Shown piece by piece: positions 23,501 to 38,500 of a stretch of DNA of 64,000 bases. This DNA comes from Apteryx mantelli (taxonomy: Eukaryota; Chordata; Aves; Apterygiformes; Apterygidae), in contig NC_089979.1 of assembly GCF_036417845.1 (NCBI RefSeq), positions 24,059,958 through 24,123,957 of the forward strand, read 5' to 3'. The notes beneath the pieces were generated by a model. That model saw only the letters and a program-made list of their open reading frames with translations. It ran no database searches and was not told where the DNA came from. Each line of letters opens with the position of its first letter. The stretch's first letter is position 1. The position numbers and the translations under genes are program-made.

Positions 23501-26500
23501 TTGAGAAGAATTTCTTACTGGTTGGGACCTGTTGTTACAGATGGCTGGATTACTTTTGGGGTATGTCTGTGCAGACTAATGCAGTGGTGCATAGAAGTAG
23601 TTCAGCTATGTTAGGGCAACCCTTCACCTGGGCTGACCTGCACTACTAGTATTGCGGACTGCTTCACATACCTACTTTTAAAAACCATCTGATCCAGAGT
23701 CTTTTGTTATGCTAAAAGGATGTAATACCCTATGGAAGTAAGGGTAATAAATAATAATACAGTACTGATTAGCTGTGTATATTATCTAAATATTCCAGAA
23801 GCAGGATTACTGTATGAAATATCTGATTCTCTATTTTTTTAATAGCTTATCTGTTCCTGTATTGAACATGCTGCTGAATGAACTTCTGTGCATCAGCAAA
23901 GTTCCCCCAGGAACTAAACATGTGGATGTAGACCTGTCCAGCTTACCCCCCACCACTGCAATGGCTATACTACTCTACAACAGATGGTAAACAACCTTAA
24001 GGCAATAATCTTTTTCTTCTTTCTGTGCACTTTTACATAGAGAGAGAGAGAGAGAGAATTTCAGAGTCTGTATTTAGTAATAATAATTTGTGATCTGTAG
24101 ATATGTGATAGCAAGTGGCTGACTCTGAAAAGAAGTTCTAAAGCAGTTTCTGTTCCCTAACAAATTATTCAAGGTAGTGCTTTGAACTGTCACCTTTATA
24201 AAGATAAAAATCTTGCTGTCTTACAACTTCTTATGGACATAAAAATTTCTTGCATCTTGCACTCGAGCATATCTAATATTTATTCAAATTGAGTATAGTA
24301 TCTGAAATCATAAATTGCTATTTTTAAGAGGCAAGTGAGCTGCTTATTACACTTCTGAGGCTAACACCACTCTTCACTTAATTTTCTCCTCTTTGTAGGG
24401 CCATAAGGACCATTGTTCAAAGTAGTTTTCCTGTAAAGCAAGTGAAGCCTGGGCCACCTCAGTTAAATGTGTAAGTTACAAATATAATTAATTTGGATTT
24501 CACGTTTGTTTTGTAATCAGAAACCACATTTGTACTTGGATTAAAGCATGTTAATATGCCATGGTTGCTTAAAATGGCTAATTGTAACATGGAAAACTTG
24601 CATTTATTTTAAGTATATTCTTATTTTCCTGTCAGACATACTTCATACATATCTGTATGTTTGTATGGTTCCACTTGTTTAAGATGTTATAATCTCTTAT
24701 CACTTCACAGAGGCAAGAAAAATCACAAAAGAAAAGGAGATGGCTATTTCTCCTGGGGAGAATACTTTTTCTCTAGTCTAGTTTAAACAGGGTACATTTC
24801 TTGCATCCTGTCATAACTTTCACCAGCTTGCCTAATATAATTGTCATCTTATAGCAATTCACCAGATTATTTATCTGATAACCTGAGAAATAGTATTTTC
24901 ATCTGTTTCATTAGGCAATAATTTGTAATTTAAAGTCAAGATCCAAGTCACATTCTAGAAGTTGTGTGGCTTTGGTTGCAACCTATGCTTGGAATTGACT
25001 TTTACACTATAAATTTCTCTGGAAAGTGTCCCTGAAGTGCTTTCAACTTAAAAATGAACATGAATATCAGGTATACTCTAGCATTAGATGAATAGAACTC
25101 ATATCTGTTTAGGAGGGTGTATTAGGTATGATGATTAAAAATACTACTGCTACTAATAATTTTTCTGTAAATCTTGTATTGTCTCCTCTATATCTGAGTG
25201 TGATCCTGAATGGGAAGATTCTGTATGGGGAAATAAGTTAAATAATTCTCATTTTTGCGTGATCACATGAACCCTCACCCTGACAAATGTTCATGAAGTT
25301 TGTAATGGAGAAGCTTCAGAAGAATGAGTCTGTGGAAACTGATTTCTTCCTGATAGTTTTGCTAATGTTAACCGTTTGCCATGATAAGTCTGGTTTTAAA
25401 AAAAATTGGCATTGGAAACTTTGAAACTTCCATTTTTTTTAAACCACTTTCACAGTCTAAACTCTCCATTGTAATTCTGTATTTCAGAAAAAGATAGATA
25501 AGAACATTCAATGATCCTGCATAAGTGCTTTTAAAATGTAGTTATGTGAAACTTATTCAAAAATTAATCATTGTGGTCTAGAACATGAAGTAAAATAACA
25601 TGCTAGTTTGCTTTATAATTGAGATCTTGCTCTCTTCTCCTAATATATTTTTCCAGGATGAATCAGATGCAACAAGAAAAGGAACTAACTGAAAACATTT
25701 TGAAAGTGGTGAGATTTTTTGCTTTATATTTGCTTGAATTTCAGACATAAATACGAATGCACAGGAAATCACCAATAGCAGCACAATACTGTTAATACAG
25801 TACACTTTTTACATATTTGTGTATACACCTCTGTCTTTTATGAATTGTAGTTAATAAGCTTGTTCACCAATGTCAGTATCTGCTACTATTCCAGTATGCT
25901 TGTATCGGGCAGTGTTATTTCTGCTTTGTGTGTTGTCTGTGATCAAAATGTTCTTTTGTCAGTCTGTCCTTGAAGCCATGTGGATTGAGCAAGCATCTAC
26001 CCAATCAGCATGTGATTAAGAATTAAGACCATAACATATTTGAGGTGTAAAATCATATGGCAGCAAAATGGAGCGTTTATGACTTTTGTTAAAGGATTTA
26101 GTAGTTGTGTATTTTATGTTTGTAGCTTTCAACAGAATGCTAGTTGTGCCTGAAGTGTTTCTTTTTGTGAGAAGCAGGAAAGAGGAGGAACAAACCCTCT
26201 ACTTCCATAAGTAGCCTAGCTCAATTTCCTGCTCTTGAGCTTCTCAGAATCAGTTGATGTGTAACTGTTTTTCCACTTCATCATAAGTTGTGAGAAAATC
26301 TTGCTACAAATCTTTTAATTCAAACAGAAGCTGTTTTTGTTTTAGCTGTGAAATAGTAACTTAGAATTTACAACCCAACTATTGCAGAACTTGCTAATGC
26401 TCAGAAAATTGACAGCAAGGGGTAGGTGAAAGTGACAAAAAATCGTCTGTTTGTTTGATTCAACGGAAATACAGAAGTTAGAGAGCGCTTCATGGAAAGT

Positions 26501-29500
26501 AAGGATCCGATACTGTTTCTCTGAGTAGCTGAAACTGAACTGGAAGTCACAAATTTCTTTATTGTACAAGAAATACAGGAGCAGATTCTACAAAGCAATA
26601 AGATAGGTGTATCACAGTTAAGGACATTTTTACTATCCTCTTACTTTATTGTGACATTTTTAGTGTAAATTTTAAACCCAAAGCTAAACTCAAAGCCAAG
26701 AGAATAATTTTTTTAATGCGTTTGAACTATTATAGTTGAAAGAGCAGGCTGCTGATTCCATCCTGGTGCTAGAAGGAGCACTTAAATTAAACAAAGATCT
26801 TTATGTCCACACTATAAGAACTCTGGATTTATTGGCCATGGAGCCTGGTATGGTGAATGGAGAAACAGAGAGTTCCACAGCTGGACTGAAAATCAGCGCG
26901 GAGGAGATAGAGTGCCAGGTACTTTACATTCTAAACTAAAGCTTTCAGGTTATTTGTTTCTTTAGACATAGTAACAAGTAATATTTTGAGATAAACTACA
27001 GTATTTTTCTATTGATCTTTGTGTCCTGTCTTTAATGCAATAAGATTATGTTATTGATTTTGCATTTTTAATTATTAAAACTTGTTTCTACATTGTAAAT
27101 ATTGTTGCTCACACTTTTTTTCCCCACAATGCCTCACTTTTTTACCCCTTTGCAGTAAACCACTATATGACAAGGGCTGTTTATTGCACTGTTTGTAGGA
27201 TTACATGCAAATCATAGTATGTGTAATTTCAAAATGCCCATGCAAAATTATTTGTACTGAGATCACAGTTTAAAAGAAAGAATCTACTGAAGTATGTGAG
27301 GTATATGTCAGCACACTAGATAAAACTTGAAATAGTTTAAAGTGTGTGTAAGGATTGACCTGAAATAGTTAATGTTGTGTTAAATGTATTTTTACATAAA
27401 TTTCAAGACAGTATATTTTATATCAATGATGTTTGCAGGTTTGCTATGATTTGGGTGCAATCTACTTTCAACAAGGTTCTACAAATGCAGCTGTTCATGA
27501 AAATGCTAAAGAAAAGTTTTTCAGAACAAAGGAGCTGATTGCAAAGGTACTGAGAGTTTTGTTACGATGTGTATTCAACTTTTCTAAAAACAGTTTGTTT
27601 CAAAAATATTGCTTATTTCTTTAACATAAGAACTGTTATAGTATGGGTGGTTTTTTTTTTTAAAGTAGGTTCATGGGATTTTGACAGCAATCTTTGCTGT
27701 ATTCCTTTTAGCATTGTGCCTGTTTAAAATTAGACTTCTCTTCATCAGCTGCAATGCATTCCTGCTTTGTTCTAAATTTTGTAATGAATATTCTCTTATG
27801 GAAATTGTATTGATACAAGAATTGCAAAAATAACATCTCCACTGTTAGTATTAACCTCACTGAACAGCATGTTCTGTGTGCTTTGTAGTATTTTAACAGT
27901 GATGCTACCTTTATGAGGAATATGAACAAGAATAGGAAATGCTGTAAGGGTAGTTCTTCCTTGGAAATCAGATTTTCTGTACTGACTTTAAAACAATGGT
28001 ATCATTTTTATTTACTATTAAAATATTCTTCCTTTTTTATTTTGTTTCATATTTCTATTTACAAAATTGCAAGACTCGGGTTTTTATTTAAACAGACAAA
28101 ACAAAACATAGTCTAAATTCTAAAAAGCATGCATAAAAGCATGCTTTTTGGAGATGCATGTATGCACATACACACACGTGCATTATTTTACTGTTTTGTT
28201 GTTACTTGGGGAATTTGTGGGTTTTCATTTATGTCTTAGAATTAAGTTTATGTTTCATAATATCTTGGCCACTAAGATTTGATCAACTCTTACCTTTCAG
28301 ACTGGTTCATCATCGCTTCATTGTACCATAGATGAAGAACGGTTAGCTGGGTACTGTCAAGCTTGTGGAGTTCTTACTTCATCTTCTGATGATTCATCCC
28401 AACAGGCTACTCCTTATAGTCAAATCCATAGCTGTATGAAATCTGGCAACTATCAGGTAGTATACTTAAAAACAAACAAACAAACAAAAAACCCCACCAC
28501 CAACAAAAAAACCCTTATTTTGAAGTGCTGATGATTCTACCTGATCTGATTTGGATTTTAAGTCCTATTTAAGTGTTCCGGTTAACCATTAATATACCCT
28601 TTTGGAACACTCTCTTCTATATTAGTTATGTTATATTTTTGTATAGTAGATCAAAATATTTTGGATTTCAAATAATGTAAATAATTCCTACTAGTTAATA
28701 TATGAAACTTTGAGGTAAACTAATGCTCTGGATTTCAGGGAATGTTGCTGCTGAGATGTGCAAGTTGTTTGTTTGTATTCTTTAACTCTGATTCTCTGAT
28801 GCTAGAAAAAGTACTTCTTTTGGTCCTTTGATTTGTGAAGCGGTTATAATGTTGTCATAAAGTTATGTCTAGTTGTTTGTAATGCCTTTTTAAAATTACA
28901 TATGAGTGCGAGCTGCTTCTCTCAGTTTGATCATTTTCACCTTCAGCAAATCACTTTGTCTGCACCTTTTGAATTATCCATTGAATATTCCAACTGTGTT
29001 TGTGTTGTAGGACTTAGTGAAGATATTCCTTGAAGATAATCTAGCCCTCAGTTTACCTGTTCAGTTCAGGCAATCAGTGCTAAGAGAACTCTTCCAAAAA
29101 GCTCAACAAGGGTGAGACATTAAATAATGAACTGTACAATGATGGTGAAAAGCAATTTTCATTAGCTGTGTTTTCCATGGATAGTATACAAAGTCTTCTA
29201 AGAACAAGTTATTTATATCCAAGGAACTTCAGCTGTTATTTCTGTTAGCGATAGTCTAAACCGTATCTTCCAACTAAGGAACTGGGCTGTGGTGTATCTT
29301 GCTGTGGCCTCATAACGGAAAATTTTATAAGTATTAACACTTACATGTATGAAAAATTGAAATAGTGAAAAACATAGTTAATCATGTGTGTATATATATA
29401 TATTTATTTTTAATGTGTAACTACGTTAATGCCTCTTGAGAGCTCTTCTAAAACCTGTAGTCAAGGCTGGTCATGCTAACCATGTTAAACAGCGATATTG

Positions 29501-32500
29501 TAGGAGACGTGTACTTCTTTAGGAAAACCGACAGTGTAGTTATCTGTGACAAGGCACCTCACGCGCTGCAGAACCAGCCCAAGGCTGGAGGGCTAGGGTG
29601 CTACCTGTATAGTACACAGAGAGAACTAGGTACATGACAAGGGCAACCCATGGATAGCTCTCAACTGGGAAATGCTGAACACATGGCCGCACCCAAACTT
29701 CAGCCTCTTCTCTGGAGCCTAGGGACTCTAAACCAGGCTACATGGAAAGCATTTCCATATAGCTGAGATAAAAATTATTCTCTGAAGGGAAGGCACTTAA
29801 GAGTATTTCAGTTAAAGAGTGAGTAAGGCTCAGTTTAAAAAACACATCTGTGAGAAAAAAGAAATGTCAGTGGCAGCTTCTTATGTAAGAGCTTAGCCGT
29901 TACTGAATTCAACTTTCTGTTCAGCTAGAGAAGAGTCAAATCTATCTCACCCAGAAGAGGATCTTAGAAGAGGCTGTAGCTTAGGCTACATAGGGGTGTC
30001 TTCTGTCTCTCTGGCTGAAACGGAGTACCTTCAGCGATCGGTGTTAGACTGGTAGAGGAGCATGACTTCACAGTCTAGTTGTTAAGACACCCAGCCTAAG
30101 GGAGTTCTGGTTTTGTTTTGCTTTTGTCCAGTGATTAGGTATTGTGAGCTGCATAAAGGCTCCTGGAGTCCTTTGAGCTGTGCCAGCCGTGCCCAGGGCA
30201 TGGCAGCCAAGAAGAGACTCACCTTTGTGCCAGTCACGTGGCTTCGCTTAGAGTCCCAGTGGTGCTTAGGCTGAAGCAATAATGAAGCCTGCAGGTGAAA
30301 CATCAGGAAGAGAATTTTCAGTCAAAAAGTGAGATCCTAGGTAAACTTAGGTAGATCCTAAGCACATTTTTTCAGATTGTAGTCTTGGACAGAAGCATGT
30401 GGCCCAAACTTGTCTGGGGATCTGGCATCTGGAGCTTTGTCTTGGTACCAGCTATATGTCTGTCAGAGAAGTTCTGTGATCTTGGGTTTTGTATTCATGC
30501 AGGAATGATGCTCTGGATGAAATTTGTTTCAAAGTCTGTGCGTGCAACACTGTCTGCGATGTGATGCAAGGTCGAACAATTGATATCCAGTTTTGTCAGC
30601 TGTTTCTGAAACCCAGCAAAGAGAAAATAGATTTCCTCCTTGAGGTAAGAAATTACTGTCTGAAAGGGATACAGTATTCGGTGAGATTCCCTCCACCCCC
30701 ACATACACACATTTAACTGCATTGCTGTTGCAAGTAATGCTCTCAGTTTTCTAAAACAGAGAAAAATATTTCATGAGATAGTTTCTCAAACTTTAGTCAA
30801 TCTTTTTGCACTTAACACAAATAAACTCTATGAAATCAGTCTTGCATCTATATTAATAGTTCCATTTCCTTCTGGAGGAACCCATGTCAACCTGTTGCTT
30901 CAGCCTGGTTTTGAAACTGCTGCTCTTCCTGATTTCATTGTATTATGTATAGATACTATTGAATGTTTTCAAGGAACAAACAAACAAATTCTCCAAGACA
31001 GGGAGATACTGAAAAAACAAAAATCTGTCCAAGACAACCAGTTTCTCTTACCAGCTCTGTTGTAAAAGCTAGGTGTCACAAAATGATCCTCAGCTACAGT
31101 GTGTGTGTGTGTGAGACTTAAAGCTGCTCCTCTCAGTGGAGCTTTTAGGAAATGATTATTGCCCAAACTAAACTTTTCTTTGTTGCTTTGCTGTTATTTT
31201 TGTATTGTCTTTTGCCTAATTTGAGTCTTTTGCTTTGCTTGTCAGCTGCAGCTGGCCTATTTAAGCATGTGGCAAGAATTTTAGGGGACTGGAGCATCTC
31301 TCCTATGAGGAAAGGCTGAGAGAGCTGGGCCTGTTTAGCTTGGAGAAGAGAAGACTGAGAGGGGATCTTGTTAATGTGTACAAGTATCTGAAGGGAGGGT
31401 GTCAAGAGGATGGGGCCAGACTCTTCTCAGTGGTGCCCAGTGACAGGACGCGAGGCAACGGGCACAAACTGAAACACAGGAAGTTCCATGTGAACATGAG
31501 GAAAAACTTCTTCACTGGGAGGGTGACAGAGCACTAGAAGAGGTTGCCCAGAGAGGTTGTGGACTCTCCTTCTCCGGAGATATTCAAAACCCGCCTGGAT
31601 GCGATCCTGTACAAGCTCTAGGTGCTTGAGCAGGGGGGTTGGACTAGATGATCTCCAGAGGTCCCTTCCAACCTCAACCATTCTGTGAATCAACTGAAAG
31701 TGCTCTGTGTTTCAGACCCACTGCTCACATTAGGTCTTGAACTTGTTTCTTAAAAGAACAGATTTGTTAATTTTTTTGTAAGCTGACAGTTAAGTTCAGT
31801 TATCTAGCTATCCTTAAACTAGTACAAAAATTGAAAAAAAATTATTAATCCTAGAGGATCTTACAGTTTTGCACTTAAAAATGTTAGTTCTTTTTTTTAA
31901 ACTTACATGAAAGAGCTTAAGGTCTGGTGAAACTTGGTAATACTGAGGCACTTGAGCATGAAAAAGGAATGTGGAATGTATCTGAGGGAAGATTAGTCTT
32001 TTGAAACAGAGTTTCTCCTGTACATGTTTAAAGAAACTCTGATCCGTCTGTGATGGCTACAGTGTTTATTAGATAACTTTGTTACCTCCTTGAGAAAGAG
32101 GGTCACTACATGATACTAATTGTGACTCAGAAAATTGGGGAATAACACTGTCTGTAACTAAATATTTAAAAAGTTTCTAAGGGCTGCTTAATTTTTTACT
32201 GCTTGCTTTTCCCAGGTTTGTTCAAGATCAATAAACTTAGAAAGTGCTTCGGAATCTTTGAAAAGAAAAATGGCAGCATTTCTCAAGTATGTACTGGTAT
32301 GAAGATATCGTGAATTCACAGTTCATAAGCAATGTAATACAACATTATAAGTGTTTTGAGAACTTGCAACTGAAAAAAAATGAGTCAAAGTTGCTTTTTT
32401 TGTTGTTTTGTGGGTTTTTTTTAACCTTTCTTATATCCCTTCTCTGAGAAAACCCTGGCTTTTGTACATCTCCCTAAACTGTTTTTGCTGCTTCTGTTCT

Positions 32501-35500
32501 CTTACTTCCATTCTTGTGATTCTGCCCAATTGCTTTACAATTTACAGGCATTGATAGCATTGGTGGGTAAGACAGAGTATGAACTGATATTTTAGCTTTG
32601 TTTCGTCTTCCTGATGATGTGTTAATTTTAATTTATTCAGAAACTTGTGCTTGGGTTTGGAAGATCTTCAGCTTGTCTTCATGATTTCATCTCATGAGCT
32701 GTTCATAAAACTACTGAAAGATGATGAACGGAAGCTGCTCATTGATCAAATGCGGAAGAGATCTCCTCGAATCAACCTGTGTACAAAACCTGTGACTTCT
32801 TTTTATGATATACCAGGTAATCTTATCAGCATTTCCATTATTTTATATGCAGGCAATATTTATTCTCATGCCTAAAGTTGCTGTGTGCAGATCTGTCTTC
32901 AGAAGAAGTTTAGAGAGAATATATCCTGTATTTAGTCTGTGAATGTCATACTTTTTTAAGAAGGTCATTTTTCTTCAAATTTTTGCTGGCATCTCAACTG
33001 AGTATACCAGGTATGTTCAAATGAGCGTGTGCTAGCTGCCTGAATGAAGGAGAGGTGTGGCGGTTAGTCTGAACTGCATCTGGCTCTGGCTGCTGTTCCC
33101 AGAAGGGTCGTCCTGCCTCTGCTCTTACACCAGCACCAATGCTTGTGTGGCTTTGTGGTGAGCTGGACCGGGCATGTCATCTGGATGGAGTTTTAAACCT
33201 GCTAAGGAGAAACCCAGATTTTTCAGGCAGCTTATTTCCCAGATATGTCTGGCTTACCATGCAGCTGAGTCAAAGCTGGCATAAGAGAAGAGGTGCAAGC
33301 TGGTGATTGGAGCTGGGAAGAACTAACCCTTTCAGCCATAATGCAGACTTGCATGGACTTAAGTCAGTTGTGAAAAATTGCATATTTTTCCATAAGACAG
33401 TACAGAGACACTTTTTGGTGCTGATCTTGACCCTAACATTTACTGTGGCAAAGAAAAGGGAATACTCAGAGCTGCTGCTCTGAGAGGAGGGATCATTGCA
33501 AGCAGTTCTTCAGGTAAGAGGAGCTGGGAAACTAGCACGAGATGTTTCTGGAGGGCTACAAAAGGATGTACAGGACCTGTAAAAGCATTGGTGTATTTGC
33601 CATTCTAGTGTGTTATGTTTAAAATGTCATATCCTAAGGAACTGTAAGGATCTGTGTTATGAAGGAGTGCCCTAGAAGCCTGACTGTTTTTCTTCTAGCT
33701 TCAGCAAGTGTTAATATCGGCCAGCTTGAACATCAACTCATATTGTCAGTAGATCCTTGGAGGATTCGCCAGATCTTAATCGAATTGCATGGTATGACTT
33801 CAGAACGCCAGTTCTGGACAATTTCAAATAAGGTAAATTATTTTGTATGGTCATGAGATACAGTATTTCAAGGACTGGTTAGGTATCACACTGTGATGAA
33901 TGGGGTTTTTTTGCCACAGATTTTCAATGGGTTTTTTTAATTATTTTTTTTAAAAACGGCTTGACTTTTTCTCCCTATATAGTGGGAATGAAGATAACTT
34001 GTCTAAACTCACTTTCCATATGAAAAGTGTTGCAACAAAATGTATAACTTTTTAAAGAAATTAACGGCTGTAATGCAAACTTCTAAGAAAATAAATTGCT
34101 CTAGCTTTTACTTTAAATGTTTTGCCCAGTTAGTGATATCCTTTTAGTTTAAATTCCTGTCATTAATAGTAGCTGGGAGCAGGGAATAGTGACTTTTTTT
34201 TGGTGGAGTAAGGATTTACTACTGATTTTTCTCTTCCAATTATTACATGTTCAAAGTATGAATGAAGTTGGGTGGGTAGACGTTTTTGATGTAATCCATA
34301 CATCTGAGCCATGCATGTGATGTGAATTCTAAAACCTCTTTCTTATAAATTAGTTTTATATATTTTTCTTTCAGTGGGAAGTACCAAATGTTTATGGTAA
34401 TGTTATTTTGGGAATTAAAGATAATCTGACTAGGGATTTGGTCTACATCCTCATGGCAAAGGGATTACACTGCAGTGCAATTAAGGTGAGCAAGCCATCT
34501 GAATTTACTGGTGCGTTTGTTTGGACACTTGAGGTGTAACAACACTGAAAGTATGGAATGCCCCTTCTAAGGAAAAGTATCAAAGAGTTGGGAGATGTGG
34601 AATATCTAGTAACACAATAACAATGTAATAGAATAACAGGTTAATATTTCTGTCTTGCAAAGTTCCATTAGTAAAATGAGGATAATGGCTTTCCAGTGAG
34701 TTGAACCTGGATATAAATTTATTTATATGAAGCTTGATTAGGATGTACTAAATCATGTTGTATCTGACCCTAGCAGTGATTTAAGGCATTAATACAGCTT
34801 GTTATTCTTTTAGCTAAGAGTTTCCCATATGGGATTTATTGCAATAATGTTTCATTTGCCTTAAAGTATAGTTGACTATTCTGTAGTTTGCTAAACTACA
34901 GGATAAAACTGAATTATCTACTTAATAAGCCTTTAGTTAATCTTGGTATGTTTTTTTTCTTAAATGTCTTGTTTTGTTTGAAAACTCCGGAATGGGGGAA
35001 CTGTTAACTTTACTGTTAAGTCCAAAGGACTCCAAAATGTAAAAGGTAATTGTGGGGCTCTTAAGTAGGACTAACAATGCTGGATGCCAAGGCTGGTCCA
35101 ACCAGGATGCTGCTGTACAGCATTCCAACTCTGGTTTTCTTTTTCCTTATGAATCTATTAGGAATCATTAGTGCATGTCATATGAATCCTCTTTATTACA
35201 GGACTTTGTCCATGCAAAGCAGCTTTTTGCTGCTTGCTTGGAGCTTGTGACAGAGTTTTCTCCAAAACTGCGTCAAGTCATGCTGAATGAAATGCTGCTT
35301 TTGGACATTTACACTCATGAAGCTGGAGCTGGTGTTTCTGGAGAACGTCCCCCTTCTGATCTTATAAGCAGAGTCCGAGGATATTTGGAAATGAGGGTAC
35401 CTGGTAAGAACTTTTGCTGTCTTTCCTGAGACCCAGTAAAGCACAAAGCTTATAAGGAATGAAAAAGCAACAGCTCTGTATTCCAAATCTACTGTTGGAA

Positions 35501-38500
35501 ACAAAACAGTGAAGTTGATGACTTTTTGGTGAGTTTTTAGAAGCATGAAATGAGAACAGCAGCATCATGATACCCAAACATTGCTAAACACAGTCTGAGT
35601 GCCACACTTAAATGAGTTGAATAGAAAAAGTGTCTGCATTTTATCTGAAAGGTTTTATTAGCTGTTAATGAAGTCCACGTAGTTTTACACTGAGGGAATA
35701 ATGCACTATTATTGCAGTTGGAAGAAGCTGTTGTTCCTCATAATTTACAAAAGTGAACTTTTTTATAGGGCTAAGCATGATATTTTTCTGCAATAGAAGA
35801 TATGGAGTAGAAATAGCTAATTAGAGGGAATTGTCTCTGCTTATTTTCATATAATGCTGTTTTTCTCAAAATTTTTTAAATAAAAAGCGCCTTTTCTTCC
35901 AGATATTCCTCTTCGGCAAGTTATAGCTGAAGAATGTGTTGCCTTCTTGTTAAACTGGCGTGAAAACGAGTACTTGACAATGCAAGTTCCATTGCCTCTG
36001 GTTCAGACTAATCCTTATGTGAAGGTAAGCTGTGTTCAGTCTTAGTGTTAACAGTCAGACTGTAACCAACTCTGCCCTGTTTAGGCATTTGTACTTTTTT
36101 AAAAGCATGTACTTTTGTCTCTCACAAGTGCCAGTTTTTGTTACGGTAATGAGTGAAGCTAGTGTGGTAAACAAGAAGACATACCAGGGCTAGGCACCAG
36201 GTATGTTTGACTGTTGACGAAAGATTTAACTTGTACTGCAAGATCAGTTGAAACAAACTGCGTTTTAGCACTTGTTACCTGCTGACTGAGTTTGGCCTCA
36301 TAAGCATGAGGCCTAAGTGTGGTAAAAATTATGAACCCTAATCTGTTCAAAACATTGTAATACTTCAGTAAATTAGTCTCCTCTCAGCTGGAATTTAGCT
36401 TAGATGTGGGAGGTATGAGAAGTATGGTGATCTCAGGCTTCGTGTCTAGTCATCTTTGTTCTAAAGAGACTTGTACTCCAAATGCACTGTAGTAGTTCCA
36501 TTTTTGAACCTGATAAGGGTGTCTGTTTTCTAGGGACATTCAAGCTCAGCCCTTTTTGAAACTTAGCTTTCAAAATGGTTTTATAGCAATGTTGTTTTTA
36601 CTTCAAAGTCAGGTGGCAGAATTGCAGATCATATTATGTGACAAATTTTTTTGGCCTGCTCTGCTTCCCTTGTGATATTCCTAATTTCTGTCTTGAGCTT
36701 TGGATTTTCTCTGTATAGCAGAGGGTGCCAGTGCAACTTTAATTTTACTTCTAGCTCAGATTAATTATCATATGAAAGTCATGGGTATTCTAGGGATCCA
36801 ATATTTAAGTAGAATAAAGCTTGTTTTATGGAGCCTGTAGTAAGGAAATACAGCATAAGGAAACTAATACAGGGCAAAGTGCTCTGTCATTTAATTTCTG
36901 CTTTCCAGCCCCCACTGTTCTCTGTCACAAAGTTTAGTCACTCTGCTCTGTAGTTTGTATTTTAAAATTGCTTGTTTAGCTGTTTTAAAACACATGCCAA
37001 TAACTCCTTTGCTCTAGTCAATATTCAGAGAAGCTCTAGCTGCTCTGTTTCTTCTTCTGTGTTGCATAGCTGGGACAGTTGTTGGCTGCTACATGCAAAG
37101 AACTTCCAGGTCCCAAAGAAAGTAGACGAACAGCTAAAGATCTCTGGGAAGTTGTTGTACAGATCTGCAGTGTATCCAACCAGCACAAACGGGGAAATGA
37201 TGGCAGAGTCAGTTTGATAAAACACAGGGAGTCTACACTAGGCATTATGTACAGGTATGTCCTTTTAGGTTATTTCTAAAGGTGGTTTGAATTGTACATT
37301 TGACCCCATGTTCCCTTCCAGAATTGTCTGGATTTGGCTGTCGAAGTGGCTGCAGCAGCTGAAGAAGTCTAAGTGAGAAAGCTGCACGCTGGCGATGTTA
37401 GATATTAGTGGTGACGTATGACTGTTTTTTTTCAGAACGAGAGGAGGAGTGGTGGTCAGTATTCAGAGAGCAAAGTGTATGTGCCTGTGCTTCCATTAGC
37501 ATCAGCGTCGGTCTGCCAGTAAAGTCAATGAAGCCTAGAGGGCAGCTGAGCTGAGCAAGTGGAGGTGTCTGCTTTACATTGAGTAGAATTGCTCTGTAGA
37601 CTCCTTTTATAACTATATCAAACACCTAGCTCACAATGTAGGTCTCTCCACCTAGCTTTGGGTTTCTGAATCTGAAGCTAAATATTTCACAATTTTTAAA
37701 TGAAATCCCAGTTCAGCTGAACCCTTGAGGAGAGGGAGAAGAGAAAATATTGTTGACTGGAGTAGATTTCACTGTCAGTTCCCTAACCCCTGCCAGCCTT
37801 AACGAATTCATTTAGGACTCTGATTTGTCCAAACAGTAAATGTTTTCAGCCTGTTCCAGAGTCCAAGACTGATATAAGCTGCTTCCTATGTTAAATTCTG
37901 GAATATGTGGTTATGTAGAACAGCTTTCCATACTGAAACTTGGAAAAGGTGCCTCTGTCAAACTTGGACTGTTCCTGTGCCGCTCTTGGCTAATCGGGTT
38001 AATGTGTATCTAAAGGTCAGCTGCTCTTGCTTACACTGCTGTGGAATGGGTGGAAGAAGGTGCGTGCTTGCTTTATGTTTCAGTTGTATACTCCTGCCAG
38101 AAAAAGGAAGCAGTCTAGGTCTACTCTAGGTTACTGAACTCTTCTGACCCCTCTAATTCAAACAGTAAAGGGCAGTGGCTCTGTTCTTATTATGGAAAAG
38201 AAATAATGAAACCTTTTCCAAACAAACTGTGCTTGTCTGGATTGTTTGGTGATGACAGTTTCTACTGTGGCATCACAAGGAACTCCATGTACATTATAAA
38301 TGATCCCAGTGTACCCTCCCTCTTCTGTAAACCTGTAGCTCGTTGATATAGTCTTGGCTTGGAGAATTGCAATTTCTTTCGTTCCCTTTCAGATTTTATG
38401 GCTGACTTACTGCAAAGTAGTTTTTATGCCTTTTATGGCATGATGCAATAGGAGGTGATTCTTATTTAATATAGTCACTGGAAAATCTTATTTTTTGTAA

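Noticed and set aside
23302-23649. 115-codon frame in INTS8 intron 2
   Set aside because: No recognisable domain, no splice or promoter context, and a length expected by chance in 64 kb.
29392-29402. TA-rich run in an INTS8 intron
   Set aside because: Too short and imperfect to list as a microsatellite.
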